Assembly: GCA_021847835.1 (NCBI GenBank)
Contig: JAJZPR010000030.1
Location: 1-32,947, forward strand
Length of the DNA: 32,947 nt
Direction: 5' to 3'
From: Pseudomonadota bacterium
GTDB lineage: Bacteria > Pseudomonadota > Gammaproteobacteria > Burkholderiales > Thiobacillaceae
In this document: in pieces, positions 8,093-16,413 of the stretch
Position numbering within the stretch: position 1 is the first letter of the stretch
How the letters are laid out: the number at the start of each line of letters is the position of its first letter
Notes under the pieces: model-generated
What the model was told of the DNA's origin: nothing
Seen by the model: only the letters and a program-made list of their open reading frames with translations
The model's database searches: none
Made by a program: the position numbers and the translations under genes

Positions 8093-9498
8093 AGATCATA
8101 GCGCCTGCCCGCCTCCGGCGTCAGCGCGTCCCAGCCCAGGTCGGCACTTATCTTGTCTGCGAAAATCTGCGCGGTTTCCGCTTCGCCGTGCACCACGAAG
8201 CACTGGCGCGGCGGCCTGGCGAAACGGCCGAGCCAGCCCATGAGCGCGGCCTGGTCGGCGTGGGCGGAAAGGCCGCCGATGGTGTAGATGCGGGCGCGCA
8301 CGGGAATGTCTTCGCCGAACAGGCGCACTTCCGTGGCGCCGTCGACCAGCCTGCGGCCCAGCGTGCCCCGGGCCTGGAAACCGACGAAGATGATGCTGTT
8401 CTCGTCGCGCGCGAGGTTGTTGCGCAGGTGGTGCTTGATGCGCCCGGCATCGCACATGCCCGAGGCGGCGATGATGATGGCGCCGCCGGAAACGCGGTTG
8501 ATGGCCTTGGAGTCTTCCACGGTTTCGGTGAAGGTGATCGGCAGCGGCGTGCGGTGGTTGTTCTTCAGGTCGCTCATGAAGTGGCGCGCCTCCTCGTCGA
8601 GCAGGCGATGGTGCTTGAGCGTGATTTCCGTCGCCGCCTTGGCCATGGGCGAATCGACGAAGATGCGCGGCTTGCTCGCCAGGCGGCCGTCCGCAGCCAG
8701 GTCGGAAAGAATGAACAGCATGTCCTGCGTGCGCCCCACGGCAAAGGCCGGAATCAGGATATTGCCGCGGCGCTTGGCCAGCGTGTCGTTGATGGCGTCG
8801 ACCAGCTCCTCGGTGGTTTCCTTGAGCGGCTTGTGCAGGCGGTTGCCGTAGGTGGATTCGACGACCAGATAATCGGCCTGCTCGATAGACGCGGGGTCGT
8901 TCATCAGCGGGTGTCCGGACTGGCCGAGATCGCCGGAAAACACGATCTTGCGCGTGACGCCTTCCGTCTCCAGCCACACTTCGAGGATCGCCGAGCCGAG
9001 GATGTGGCCGGCATCGCGGAATCTCGCCTTCACCGTCGGATGCGGGCGCACTTCCACGTCATAACCCACGCCGTGCAGCTGGCGCAGACTGTTGCGCGCC
9101 TCGCTCACGGTATAGATCGGATTCACGCTCTCCGGGTCGCGCAGGGTCTCGCCGCGGTGGCGGCGCTCGCGCGCCCATTCCGCGTCCTTCTCCTGGATGT
9201 GCGCCGAATCCAGCAGCATCACTTCCAGCAGGTCGCAGGTGGCCAGGGTGGTGTAGATGGGGCCGCCGAAGCCCCGCGCCACGAGGAGCGGCAGCAGGCC
9301 GGAATGGTCGATGTGCGCATGCGTGAGCAGCACGAAATCGAGTTTGCCCACATCGAAATCCAGCGCACTGCGGTTCTTGTCCGCCGAGCCCAGGCCCTGG
9401 AAAAGCCCGCAGTCGACCATGAAGCGCACGTTCTCGGTTTCCACCAGAAAACACGAGCCGGTGACCTCGCCGGCCGCGCCCAGAAAAGTGATGTTCAT
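8086..9498 (-). CDS. Metallo-beta-lactamase-fold RNA exonuclease, beta-CASP family
   Basis: A 470-residue protein of the CPSF73/Ysh1-type beta-CASP group. The zinc-binding motif HAHIDH is at residues 60-65, and FRDAGHILGSAILEVW and FSGDLGQSGHPL supply further metal ligands. The middle region with AFAVGRTQDMLF and IFVDSPMAKAATEI is the beta-CASP domain. VSGGAIIIAASGMCDAGRI and the C-terminal GGLSAHADQAALMGWL complete the conserved set. Bacterial homologues act as RNA endo- or exonucleases. The ATG overlaps the bioA stop (ATGA), so its translation is coupled to bioA although the functions are unrelated. Confidence 0.9.
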   Translation of the reverse strand: MNITFLGAAGEVTGSCFLVETENVRFMVDCGLFQGLGSADKNRSALDFDVGKLDFVLLTHAHIDHSGLLPLLVARGFGGPIYTTLATCDLLEVMLLDSAHIQEKDAEWARERRHRGETLRDPESVNPIYTVSEARNSLRQLHGVGYDVEVRPHPTVKARFRDAGHILGSAILEVWLETEGVTRKIVFSGDLGQSGHPLMNDPASIEQADYLVVESTYGNRLHKPLKETTEELVDAINDTLAKRRGNILIPAFAVGRTQDMLFILSDLAADGRLASKPRIFVDSPMAKAATEITLKHHRLLDEEARHFMSDLKNNHRTPLPITFTETVEDSKAINRVSGGAIIIAASGMCDAGRIKHHLRNNLARDENSIIFVGFQARGTLGRRLVDGATEVRLFGEDIPVRARIYTIGGLSAHADQAALMGWLGRFARPPRQCFVVHGEAETAQIFADKISADLGWDALTPEAGRRYDLA

Positions 9499-10853
9499 GT
9501 TTGTCCGGTCGCGTCCAGAAGCGTTGCCGCCGCCTGCGCCATGTGCGCCATGTGCGCTTCCTCGATGACATAAGGCGGCATGAAATAGACCGTGCCGCCG
9601 ATCGGCCGCAAGAGCACGCCCTGCGCCAGCGCGGCTTCCGCAAAGGCGCGCGAAAAGCCCGACGCCGCATCCGCCACGTCGAAGGCCCAGATCATGCCCA
9701 AGTGGCGGAAATGCCGCGCGCGCGGGTGGTTCCTGATTGGTTCCAGCATGGCGGTAAAGGTTTCCGCTTTCTTGCGGTTGGCGGCGATTACGCCGTCCTC
9801 TTCGAAGATGTCCAACACCGCCAAGGCAGCTCGGCAGGCAAGCGGATTGCCGGTGTAGGAATGCGAGTGCAGAAAGCCTTTCGCGGTCTCATCGGCGTAA
9901 AACGCGGCGTAGATTTCATCGGTGGTCAGCACGCAGGACAGGGGCAGATAGCCGCCGCTGATGCCCTTGGACAGGCACATGAAGTCCGGCTGGATGCCCA
10001 CGCCTGCGCCCTCACCCCCTGCCCCTTTCCCTCGGGGAGAGGGGAGTAAAGCTTGTTCGCACGCGAACATGGTGCCGGTGCGGCCGAAACCGACGGCGAT
10101 CTCGTCGGCGATCAGGTGCACTTCGTATTTTGTGCATAGCTCGCGCGCCTTGCTGAGATAAACGGGGTGATACATGGCCATGCCGGCCGCACCCTGCACC
10201 AGCGGCTCCAGGATGAAGGCGGCGGTGCTGTCGGCATGCTGCTGCAAGTGCGCCTCCAGGAAATCGGCGCAACGCAGCGCGAAGGCCTCGGCGGATTCCC
10301 CGGCTTCGGCATGGCGGAAGTCCGGCGACGGCATCTGCGCCGATTGTCTCAACAGCGGCGCGTACTGGTCCTTGAACAGCGCCACGTCGGTGACCGAGAG
10401 CGCGCCCACGGTCTCGCCGTGATAGCCGTTCTGCAGGCTGATGAAATTCGTCTTGCCCGGCTTGCCCGAATTGCGCCAGAAATGGAAGCTCATTTTCAGC
10501 GCGATCTCGGTGGCCGAGGCGCCGTCCGAACCGTAGAACGCATGGCCCAGGCCGGTCAGTTTCGCCAGCCGTTCCGACAGCTGCACCACCGGCTCGTGCG
10601 TGCAGCCGGCCAGCATGACGTGCTCGATTTTCGACAGCTGGTCGACGATCGCGGCATTGATGCGCGGATTGGCATGGCCGAACAGGTTCACCCACCATGA
10701 AGAAATGCCGTCCAGATAGCGCCTGCCTGACTCGTCGATCAGCCACGGCCCCTCGCCGCGCGCGATGGCCAGCGGCGGCAGGGCTTCCAGATGCTTCATC
10801 TGGGTGCAGGGGTGCCAGAGGAACTGGCGGGTACGGTCTTGCAACGAGGACAT
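9495..10853 (-). CDS. bioA: Adenosylmethionine-8-amino-7-oxononanoate aminotransferase
   Basis: This PLP enzyme of biotin synthesis converts KAPA to DAPA with SAM as amino donor. The 452-residue protein begins MSSLQDRTRQFLWHPCTQMK; WHPxTQM is diagnostic of BioA. Other landmarks are SSWWVNLFGHANP, YGSDGASATEIALKMSFHFW, the PLP-binding IADEIAVGFGRTG (residues 248-260), and the Schiff-base lysine K296 in CLSKGISGGYLPL. Residues about 268-286 (LLPSPRGKGAGGEGAGVG) are extra compared with normal BioA and come from an inserted palindromic repeat. The upstream sequence is pyrimidine-rich on the coding strand, so no Shine-Dalgarno site is visible. No other biotin genes are nearby. Confidence 0.93.
   Translation of the reverse strand: MSSLQDRTRQFLWHPCTQMKHLEALPPLAIARGEGPWLIDESGRRYLDGISSWWVNLFGHANPRINAAIVDQLSKIEHVMLAGCTHEPVVQLSERLAKLTGLGHAFYGSDGASATEIALKMSFHFWRNSGKPGKTNFISLQNGYHGETVGALSVTDVALFKDQYAPLLRQSAQMPSPDFRHAEAGESAEAFALRCADFLEAHLQQHADSTAAFILEPLVQGAAGMAMYHPVYLSKARELCTKYEVHLIADEIAVGFGRTGTMFACEQALLPSPRGKGAGGEGAGVGIQPDFMCLSKGISGGYLPLSCVLTTDEIYAAFYADETAKGFLHSHSYTGNPLACRAALAVLDIFEEDGVIAANRKKAETFTAMLEPIRNHPRARHFRHLGMIWAFDVADAASGFSRAFAEAALAQGVLLRPIGGTVYFMPPYVIEEAHMAHMAQAAATLLDATGQT
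10009..10046. repeat. Interspersed palindromic repeat inside bioA
   Basis: This block starts CCCTCACCCCCTGCCCCTTT and continues to GGGGAGAGGGGAG. It has the look of the dispersed palindromic repeats found in many proteobacterial genomes, where a CCCTCACCCC lead is followed by a C-rich/G-rich stem. The stem is CCCCTTTCCC against GGGGAGAGGGG. It is translated in frame within bioA, in a loop between the PLP aspartate region and the catalytic lysine. Confidence 0.75.
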
Positions 10854-10900
10854 GCGAAGGGGTAAGGGAGGGGTAAGGTGTCACAAGAGTATAGCCCGCC

Positions 10901-10961
10901 TCAACGCCTCACGCCTCACGCCTCACGCCTCACGCCTCACGCCTCACGCCTCACGCCTCAC
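10901..10961. repeat. Heptanucleotide tandem repeat (TCACGCC)n
   Basis: Seven perfect TCACGCC units run from 10909 to 10957. They are preceded by a degenerate unit with one extra A (10901-10908) and followed by a partial unit (10958-10961). The array fills most of the 108-base gap between bioA and the uncharacterised gene downstream of the giant flavoprotein, and abuts that gene's stop codon. Seven-base units change reading frame when the copy number changes, but here the array is intergenic. Confidence 0.9.
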
Positions 10962-11912
10962 TCAAGTGTACTCACCGCCGGCGGGGTTCAATTCGATGTA
11001 ATACGGCGAGAGGCCGGGGTTGGGCTTGTCCTTTGCGTCAGGCTGTTTCTCCCTCAGCACCATCTCCACCTGCGCCGCCCTGAGCTGCGCGGGATCGGCA
11101 TGCGCAGGGTAGAGCCGGTGCTGCCTGACCATTTCCGCCGCGCGCCTGCGCGCCAGCACTTCCAGCTCGCGCCGGATCTCGGTCGACAGGGTGTCCAGCA
11201 ACAGCAGCCAGGGCGCCTGCCATTCGAGATAGTCGGCCACCAGCTGGCGGTACGGCGCCTCATGGCGATCGCGGAACAGGAAGCGCACAGGAAACAGGCC
11301 CGCCTCGAACACCCGGCCGGAGGCCGCGCCCCTGCCGCCGGCCAGCCCCATGCCGCCGCCCTTGCCGTCGCGTGCGATCCACTGCCAGCCCCCGGCCCGG
11401 CGGTTGATGTAATTGCCCAGGCAGATGGCGCTGTTGTCGCCGCCCGATGCCGCGCTGCGGAAATGCTCCTCGGCGGCGAAGCCCGCGCGCCAATGCAGCG
11501 GCACTTCCTGCAGGGTTTCCTCCTCGGTGAGCACGCTGTGGATCAGGGCCAGCGGCCGTTGCTCTTCATCCAGCAGCCAGAGTTCATGGCGATCCACGAA
11601 AGCGAAGGGCACGTCGCGATGATGTTCGCGCAGGTAGTCGTAGACGATCTGCCCCTGCACTTCCATGCGCTTGAAGTCGTCCGAGGGGTAGATCGGGCCG
11701 CGCCTCAAGCCTTCCGCCTCCGACCAGTTGCCATAGCGGATGTCGCTGATCTGGGCCTTGCCCTTGAGCCCGGCACGGAGCGCCTCGTTGGCGACATAGA
11801 TGTCCCAGTGCACCCCATCCAGGGTGACGGCCTCGGCCGCCTGGTAGCGGATGACGTTGACCACGCCGCGAAACGGGTTCAGCAGGCGCTGGGCATAACA
11901 AACAATGCTCAT
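10962..11912 (-). CDS. Conserved-looking hypothetical protein next to the giant flavoprotein
   Basis: A 316-residue protein that I do not recognise. It begins MSIVCYAQRLLNPFRGVVNV and has no signal peptide or membrane segment. The sequence is a soluble alpha/beta type with many aromatic residues (WDIYVANEAL, YGNWSEAEGL, HRLYPAHADP) and a helical, arginine-rich segment near the end (EIRRELEVLARRRAAEMVRQ). It lies 60 bases downstream of the 1161-residue flavoprotein on the same strand and could share its transcript. The start ATG is inside a perfect 7-bp hairpin and no Shine-Dalgarno site is visible. Codon use and GC match the neighbours, which supports a real gene. Confidence 0.75.
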   Translation of the reverse strand: MSIVCYAQRLLNPFRGVVNVIRYQAAEAVTLDGVHWDIYVANEALRAGLKGKAQISDIRYGNWSEAEGLRRGPIYPSDDFKRMEVQGQIVYDYLREHHRDVPFAFVDRHELWLLDEEQRPLALIHSVLTEEETLQEVPLHWRAGFAAEEHFRSAASGGDNSAICLGNYINRRAGGWQWIARDGKGGGMGLAGGRGAASGRVFEAGLFPVRFLFRDRHEAPYRQLVADYLEWQAPWLLLLDTLSTEIRRELEVLARRRAAEMVRQHRLYPAHADPAQLRAAQVEMVLREKQPDAKDKPNPGLSPYYIELNPAGGEYT

Positions 11913-11929
11913 GGCTCAATCAAGCCATG
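11910..11929 (-). promoter_or_regulatory. Hairpin covering a start codon
   Basis: CATGGCT (11910-11916) and AGCCATG (11923-11929) form a perfect 7-bp stem around CAATCA. On the minus-strand mRNA the initiation codon of the hypothetical gene ending at 10962 lies in the 3' arm, so the stem could limit ribosome access unless opened by upstream translation. A functional role is inference. Confidence 0.45.
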
Positions 11930-11972
11930 AAGGCCCGAAATCCGCAAGTGCGTCTCCGCTGCCTCGGCATGG

Positions 11973-14900
11973 TCAGGGATTGCCTGCCCCCTCAAGCGCC
12001 TCCACCACCACCGCCTGTTCACCATCCAGCAGGTGGGCGAGCCATGCGCTGGATAGCTTCTCCTGCACGCTATTCTGGCCCTGGCGCGCCTGCAGGTTCC
12101 TGAAGTCGACATCGAACAGGGGCTGGTGCTGATTGAAGCAGGAGAAGACGAATTTGGAAGGCTCGCCCGTCGCGCTGTCCACGTGGCGACACAGGCACTG
12201 GGCGCAGACTTCCTTCATCATGCACTGCATCGGGCTGTTCACCGCGGCAATCGCATTGAAACCGGCCTTCAGATAAGGCTTGAGGCCGGTGCGCAGCATG
12301 GAACGGAAGCTTTCCATGGCTTCGGGGTGATCCGAGATGACCAGCTGGTCGGTCCGGCGCACCCACTCGGTGAAGGACGCTTCGACCTCGGTGCAGGTCT
12401 GCAGAAATTCGGCCAGGCCATGCACGAAACAGGCATCCTGCTGCCGCCGCATTTTCAGCGCCGGCCCCTCGTCCAACACCCAGATCGCCTGGTCCGTGAG
12501 GATCTCGATGACGCGCTGCACTGCACGTGCCTGCTCCGCATCGCGGAAGTGCCCGATGAACACGATGCGGTTACCCGCCGCGCGCCACATGGCCGCGCCG
12601 TCCACCGTGCTGGTCACGGCGGAGTGCCCCCCCACCACGGTCAGGGTTGAGTTTTCCGGCACCGGCAAGCCGGTACCGGTCGGCCCCATCAGGATCACGC
12701 GCGTGCCGGGCTTGAGCGTCGAAGCAATGCGGCTCGACACTCCTACGCTGTTGATGAGCAGCTGCACCTCGCCGCGCGCCTTGTCCACGTGCACGCCGTC
12801 GATGGCCATGCCCTCCATCGCCAGCATCTGCCCCGCCACGCGTTCTGCATGGCGCTCGAAATTCTGCAGCCGGTATACCTGTCCCGGCAGCCAGTGCTTC
12901 GTCGCCTGCGGCGCGCGCACGGTGAGGCTGGTGAGATGCGGCGCCAGACGCTCCACAGCCACCACTTCCGGACACAGCGCCATGTCCAGCGACGCAGCGA
13001 ATGCATGGAATGATGCAGGCGGCAGTTCCGGCTTGCCTGCGGAAGCCTGCCTGAGCAGCAGCGCCGTGATATCGCGTGCGGCGTGCTTGGCCGAGGCCAT
13101 GGCCCGCACCACGCTGCCGTGATACCAGGGATGGTTGTCCCCCAGGAAGGACACGCGCAGATCGCCGTCGCGGTAGGAAGTAAAGAACCCGGGCTGCGCG
13201 CGCTTGCAGTGTCCGTCCGCCGCGACCCGCACCATCTCGCCGGCATCGGCGATGCGATAAGCGGCGAAGTATTTCCCGTCCATTTCGAAGCTGCCAGGAT
13301 GTTCGCGCTCGTACACGGTATTGGGAATGCTGCCCGCCGCGGCCAGCACTGCCCGCGCCGGCAGCACGACCTGCTCGCCGGTATCCGTTCGAACACAGCG
13401 CAGCCGCTCGACATTGCCGTGTTCGTCGAGCACCGCCTCTGCCGGCTCCAGCCGTTCCGCGTAGTAGATACCCTCTTCCATGGCCTTGGCGATTTCTTCG
13501 TGGTTGCGCAGGTAGGCCGGCGACTCGGACATGGCGCGGCGATAGACGACGGTGACGCCGCCCCAGGCGCGAATCAATGGCGTAAAGTCGGGCAGATCGC
13601 CAGCCGCTTGCGCCCGTTCGCGCTCGGCGCGCACGGCACGGCCGTGGGTCAGGAATTCCTCCAGCACGCCGCGCTCGTATTCGTCGAACAAACCGGCGTG
13701 CGTTTCACCGACCGCCTCCCAACGTGCAAGCACCTTTTCCACCTGGCGGATGTAGTAGGCCTGCACCTCGGTGGCGGTATCGATCGAGGTCAGCCCGCCG
13801 CCGATCACCACGGCCGGCAGGCGCACCTGCAGGTTGGCGAGGCTGTCGCGCTTGGCGGCGCCGGTCAATTGCAGCGCCATCAGAAAATCGCTTGCCTGGC
13901 GCATGCCGCGCGCCATGTTGTTGCGCACCGGCAGCACGGTGGGACGGCCGGCGCCGGTCGCCAGCGTCACATGGTCGAAGCCCAGTTCTTTCACATCTTC
14001 CAGCCGGATGGTGCCGCCGAGGCGGATACCCCCATAGACGCGGAACGCGGGCTGGCGCTCCAGCACCATCCGGATGAGCGTCAGGAAATTCTTGTCCCAG
14101 CGCACGGTGATGCCGTACTCGGCAACGCCGCCGAAACCGGCATTGGTGCGCGCGTCCAGCGGCTGGTAGAGGCCGGCGACGTTTTCCACCGGCTGCGTCG
14201 GCCGGCGGTTCGCGTCGCACCATTCCGCGGGCAGCGGTTCGATCTTGAGACCGTCCACGATCACCACGCCGAAACCTTCCTGCAGCAGGTGATGTGCAAG
14301 ATTGAAGCCCGCCGGGCCGGCGCCCGCGCACAGCGTGTTCTTGCCGTTGTAGGGAAGGCGGTAAGGCCGTGCCCGGTTGAGCGGGTTCCACTGGGTCAGC
14401 GCGAAATAGAGCTCGAATCCCCAACGCCATTCCAGCACGTCGGTGAGGATGCGCGTTTCAATTTCCGGAATGTTCACCGGATCCTGCTTCTGATAGATGC
14501 AGCTTTTCATGCAGTCATTGCAGATGCGGTGCCCGGTGGCCGGCAGCAGCGGGTTGTCCAGCATGATCATCGCCAGTGCGCCCAGGGTGTAGCCGTCGCG
14601 CTTGAGCGTGTGCGCTTCCGAGATTCGCTCCTCCAGCGGACAGCCGGTGAGCGGGACATTCAATGGGTTGGCGCGGAAACCTTCGCCCTCCTTGGCGGGG
14701 AAACCCTTGGAACAGAAATCGCCGGAATGTTCGTGGCAATAGACGCAGTAATGAACCTGGCCCATGGTTTCGCGCAGCCCCGACCGGCCATCGGTCAGAT
14801 CGAAACCGTCCCTGCGGCGCTGCGACTCGGACAGCCCCGCCATGCGTTTTGCGCCATCGCCTTCGATTACGGTAATCGGCACCAGCTTGAAGTGATCGGT

Positions 14901-15458
14901 GGCTTGGGGCTGATCGAGACTGACCCAGCCGCGCGTGGCGGCGCGGCCTGTCTCGCTGCCGCAGGCGGCGTGCAGCCACTCGGCCAGCAGATCCAGCATC
15001 GCGGCGTTTGCAGTTTGTTCTGCCTCGGCCCATAGACTGGCAATCTGCCACTCGCGATCGGAAGCCGGCTCCACCGGCAACAGCGCGTCGAGTTTGGTGA
15101 AACTGCGCACCGGCACCGCAGGCTTTTTGCGTATGCGCCGTTTGACGAACGCCTGTTTGAAGGCGTGCACGACCGCGTCGCGTCCCTGGGCCGCGCGCAG
15201 GCCATCGCGGGAGGCTTCGACGCCGAACGCAGCAACCAGAAAATCCTCCAGCTCGCGCGCCACGCCAATCAGCAGCGCCGACTCCTCGGGGCCCGCAAGC
15301 ATGTCGCCCTTGCGATAAGCCTGAAAGCGCGCCACGAGATCGCGGTCACGGCCGGCAAGCCATTCATGAAAGCGCTGATCCAATGCCGGGAGCCGTTCCG
15401 CCCGATACAGGTCCGCGTAGTCGAAGCCTTCAATATTCAGTCGCAGGGTGGGCTTCAT
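11973..15458 (-). CDS. Giant iron-sulfur flavoprotein: GltD/NfnB-like module fused to an NfnA/PyrK-like module
   Basis: An 1161-residue cytoplasmic protein. Residues 1-220 are a helical region without a recognised domain. Cysteines C238, C241, C249 and C273 and then C313, C316 and C320 sit where GltD/NfnB proteins bind [4Fe-4S] clusters. LCAGAGPAGFNLAHHLL (376-392) is the FAD dinucleotide motif and AVVIGGGLTSIDTATEV (549-565) the NAD(P)H motif. Residues about 825-1161 resemble the ferredoxin-reductase-like PyrK/NfnA fold: VYRLQNF flavin loop, ILMGPTGTG, and a terminal cluster C1079, C1085, C1088, C1090, C1107 followed by FNQHQPLFD. NfnAB performs flavin-based electron bifurcation between NADH, NADPH and ferredoxin. 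A single-chain fusion with that order is an inference from motifs. An AAAGGA ribosome site precedes the ATG. Confidence 0.8.
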   Translation of the reverse strand: MKPTLRLNIEGFDYADLYRAERLPALDQRFHEWLAGRDRDLVARFQAYRKGDMLAGPEESALLIGVARELEDFLVAAFGVEASRDGLRAAQGRDAVVHAFKQAFVKRRIRKKPAVPVRSFTKLDALLPVEPASDREWQIASLWAEAEQTANAAMLDLLAEWLHAACGSETGRAATRGWVSLDQPQATDHFKLVPITVIEGDGAKRMAGLSESQRRRDGFDLTDGRSGLRETMGQVHYCVYCHEHSGDFCSKGFPAKEGEGFRANPLNVPLTGCPLEERISEAHTLKRDGYTLGALAMIMLDNPLLPATGHRICNDCMKSCIYQKQDPVNIPEIETRILTDVLEWRWGFELYFALTQWNPLNRARPYRLPYNGKNTLCAGAGPAGFNLAHHLLQEGFGVVIVDGLKIEPLPAEWCDANRRPTQPVENVAGLYQPLDARTNAGFGGVAEYGITVRWDKNFLTLIRMVLERQPAFRVYGGIRLGGTIRLEDVKELGFDHVTLATGAGRPTVLPVRNNMARGMRQASDFLMALQLTGAAKRDSLANLQVRLPAVVIGGGLTSIDTATEVQAYYIRQVEKVLARWEAVGETHAGLFDEYERGVLEEFLTHGRAVRAERERAQAAGDLPDFTPLIRAWGGVTVVYRRAMSESPAYLRNHEEIAKAMEEGIYYAERLEPAEAVLDEHGNVERLRCVRTDTGEQVVLPARAVLAAAGSIPNTVYEREHPGSFEMDGKYFAAYRIADAGEMVRVAADGHCKRAQPGFFTSYRDGDLRVSFLGDNHPWYHGSVVRAMASAKHAARDITALLLRQASAGKPELPPASFHAFAASLDMALCPEVVAVERLAPHLTSLTVRAPQATKHWLPGQVYRLQNFERHAERVAGQMLAMEGMAIDGVHVDKARGEVQLLINSVGVSSRIASTLKPGTRVILMGPTGTGLPVPENSTLTVVGGHSAVTSTVDGAAMWRAAGNRIVFIGHFRDAEQARAVQRVIEILTDQAIWVLDEGPALKMRRQQDACFVHGLAEFLQTCTEVEASFTEWVRRTDQLVISDHPEAMESFRSMLRTGLKPYLKAGFNAIAAVNSPMQCMMKEVCAQCLCRHVDSATGEPSKFVFSCFNQHQPLFDVDFRNLQARQGQNSVQEKLSSAWLAHLLDGEQAVVVEALEGAGNP

Positions 15459-15479
15459 TGCTCGTCCTTTTCATATCGA

Positions 15480-15500
15480 CATTACATGTCATAACAAGTT
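15480..15500 (-). promoter_or_regulatory. Putative GntR operator upstream of the giant flavoprotein gene
   Basis: On the minus strand the element reads AACTTGTTATGAC, two bases, GTAATG, and ends 22 bases before the flavoprotein ATG. The same 13 + 6 bases, with only the two spacer bases different, occur at 23093-23113 upstream of gntR. GTTATGAC and GTAATG(T)C form two near-copies with a 10-bp period, each with GT..AT..AC symmetry as in GntR-family sites. The gene is therefore probably controlled directly by the regulator. Confidence 0.7.
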
Positions 15501-15512
15501 AAACCGAATAAG

Positions 15513-15530
15513 GGGCCGGCTAGCCGGCCC
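15513..15530 (-). terminator. Perfect GC palindrome after the ABC ATPase gene
   Basis: GGGCCGGCTAGCCGGCCC is a perfect 18-bp palindrome between the ABC ATPase gene and the flavoprotein gene. On the minus-strand transcript the hairpin is followed by CUUAUU, a weak U-rich tail, so it could act as a partial terminator or stabilise the end of the transporter mRNA. The operator and flavoprotein start follow immediately. Confidence 0.5.
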
Positions 15531-15537
15531 TGTCCAT

Positions 15538-16413
15538 TCAGATGAGCTCTGCCACGCCCTGCGGCCCGACTTCCATGCCGAAACCGGCCAGGCCGCTGTC
15601 CTTGAGTTCGCCGCCCATGGCTTTGAGACTCTCCTCGGCGATCAGGTCGCGCAGCTGCTGCTTGATCCGGAGAAATTCCGGACTCAGCGCCATGTCGGAC
15701 GTGCGCGGCCGCGGCAGAAGGATGGGAATCTCGGCCTTGATGCGCCCCGGCCGTGCGGTCATCACGTAGACCCGGTCCGACAGAAAAATGCTCTCGTCAA
15801 TGTCGTGGGTGATGAACAGCACCGAGATGCGGAAGCGCTGCCACATGTTGGTGAGAATCTGCTGCATCACCACTCGGGTCTGCGCGTCGAGCGCGCCGAA
15901 GGGTTCGTCCATCAGCAGCACTTGCGGACTGGTGGCCAGCGCGCGGACGATGCCAACGCGCTGCCGCATACCGCCGGAGAGCTGGTCTGGATAGTGGTTC
16001 TCGAAGGCGAGCAGGCCGGCCAGCCCGAGCAGGGTGCGCGCCGCCTGCTCGCGCTGGCTGCTTTGCATGCCCTGCTGCTTCAGCCCGAACTCCACGTTCT
16101 TGCGCACGGTGAGCCAAGGAAACAGCGAATACTGCTGAAACACCATGCCGCGGTCGGCACCGGGTTTGTCCGTAGGCTTGCCGTCCATGGAAACCATGCC
16201 ATCGCTCGGCTTGACGAATCCGGCCACCACGTTGAGCAGGGTCGATTTGCCGCAGCCCGAAGGCCCGATGATGGAAACGAACTCGCCCGGCTTCACTTCC
16301 ATGCTCACGTCGCTCACCGCCTCGACCATCGAGGCATTGCGGCCGAAGCGCACGCGCAGGCGGTCCACCACGATGTGGCCGGTTTCACTGGGCTTCTCTG
16401 CGGGTTTGCTCAT
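15538..16413 (-). CDS. ABC transporter ATP-binding protein, nitrate/sulfonate/taurine type
   Basis: The 291-residue ATPase of an SsuB/TauB/NrtD-type importer. Walker A is GPSGCGKST, the Q-loop is MVFQQYSLFPWLTVRKN, the signature is LSGGMRQRVGIVRAL, and Walker B is VLLMDEPFGALD, followed by the ITHDIDE switch histidine. The start at 16413 overlaps the permease stop (TAATG), giving tight coupling. It energises uptake through the neighbouring permease with the periplasmic binding protein. The family covers sulfonates, taurine, nitrate, cyanate and pyrimidine precursors, so the sequence alone does not give the substrate. Confidence 0.92.
   Translation of the reverse strand: MSKPAEKPSETGHIVVDRLRVRFGRNASMVEAVSDVSMEVKPGEFVSIIGPSGCGKSTLLNVVAGFVKPSDGMVSMDGKPTDKPGADRGMVFQQYSLFPWLTVRKNVEFGLKQQGMQSSQREQAARTLLGLAGLLAFENHYPDQLSGGMRQRVGIVRALATSPQVLLMDEPFGALDAQTRVVMQQILTNMWQRFRISVLFITHDIDESIFLSDRVYVMTARPGRIKAEIPILLPRPRTSDMALSPEFLRIKQQLRDLIAEESLKAMGGELKDSGLAGFGMEVGPQGVAELI

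Noticed and set aside
10901..10961. CRISPR-like array
   Set aside because: Units are only seven bases with no spacers; it is a simple tandem repeat.
13083..15035. 650-codon open frame on the plus strand, opposite the giant flavoprotein
   Set aside because: It is antisense to a gene with clear flavin and cysteine motifs, is rich in His/Arg/Gly as expected of a GC-rich shadow frame, and has no recognisable motif or ribosome site.
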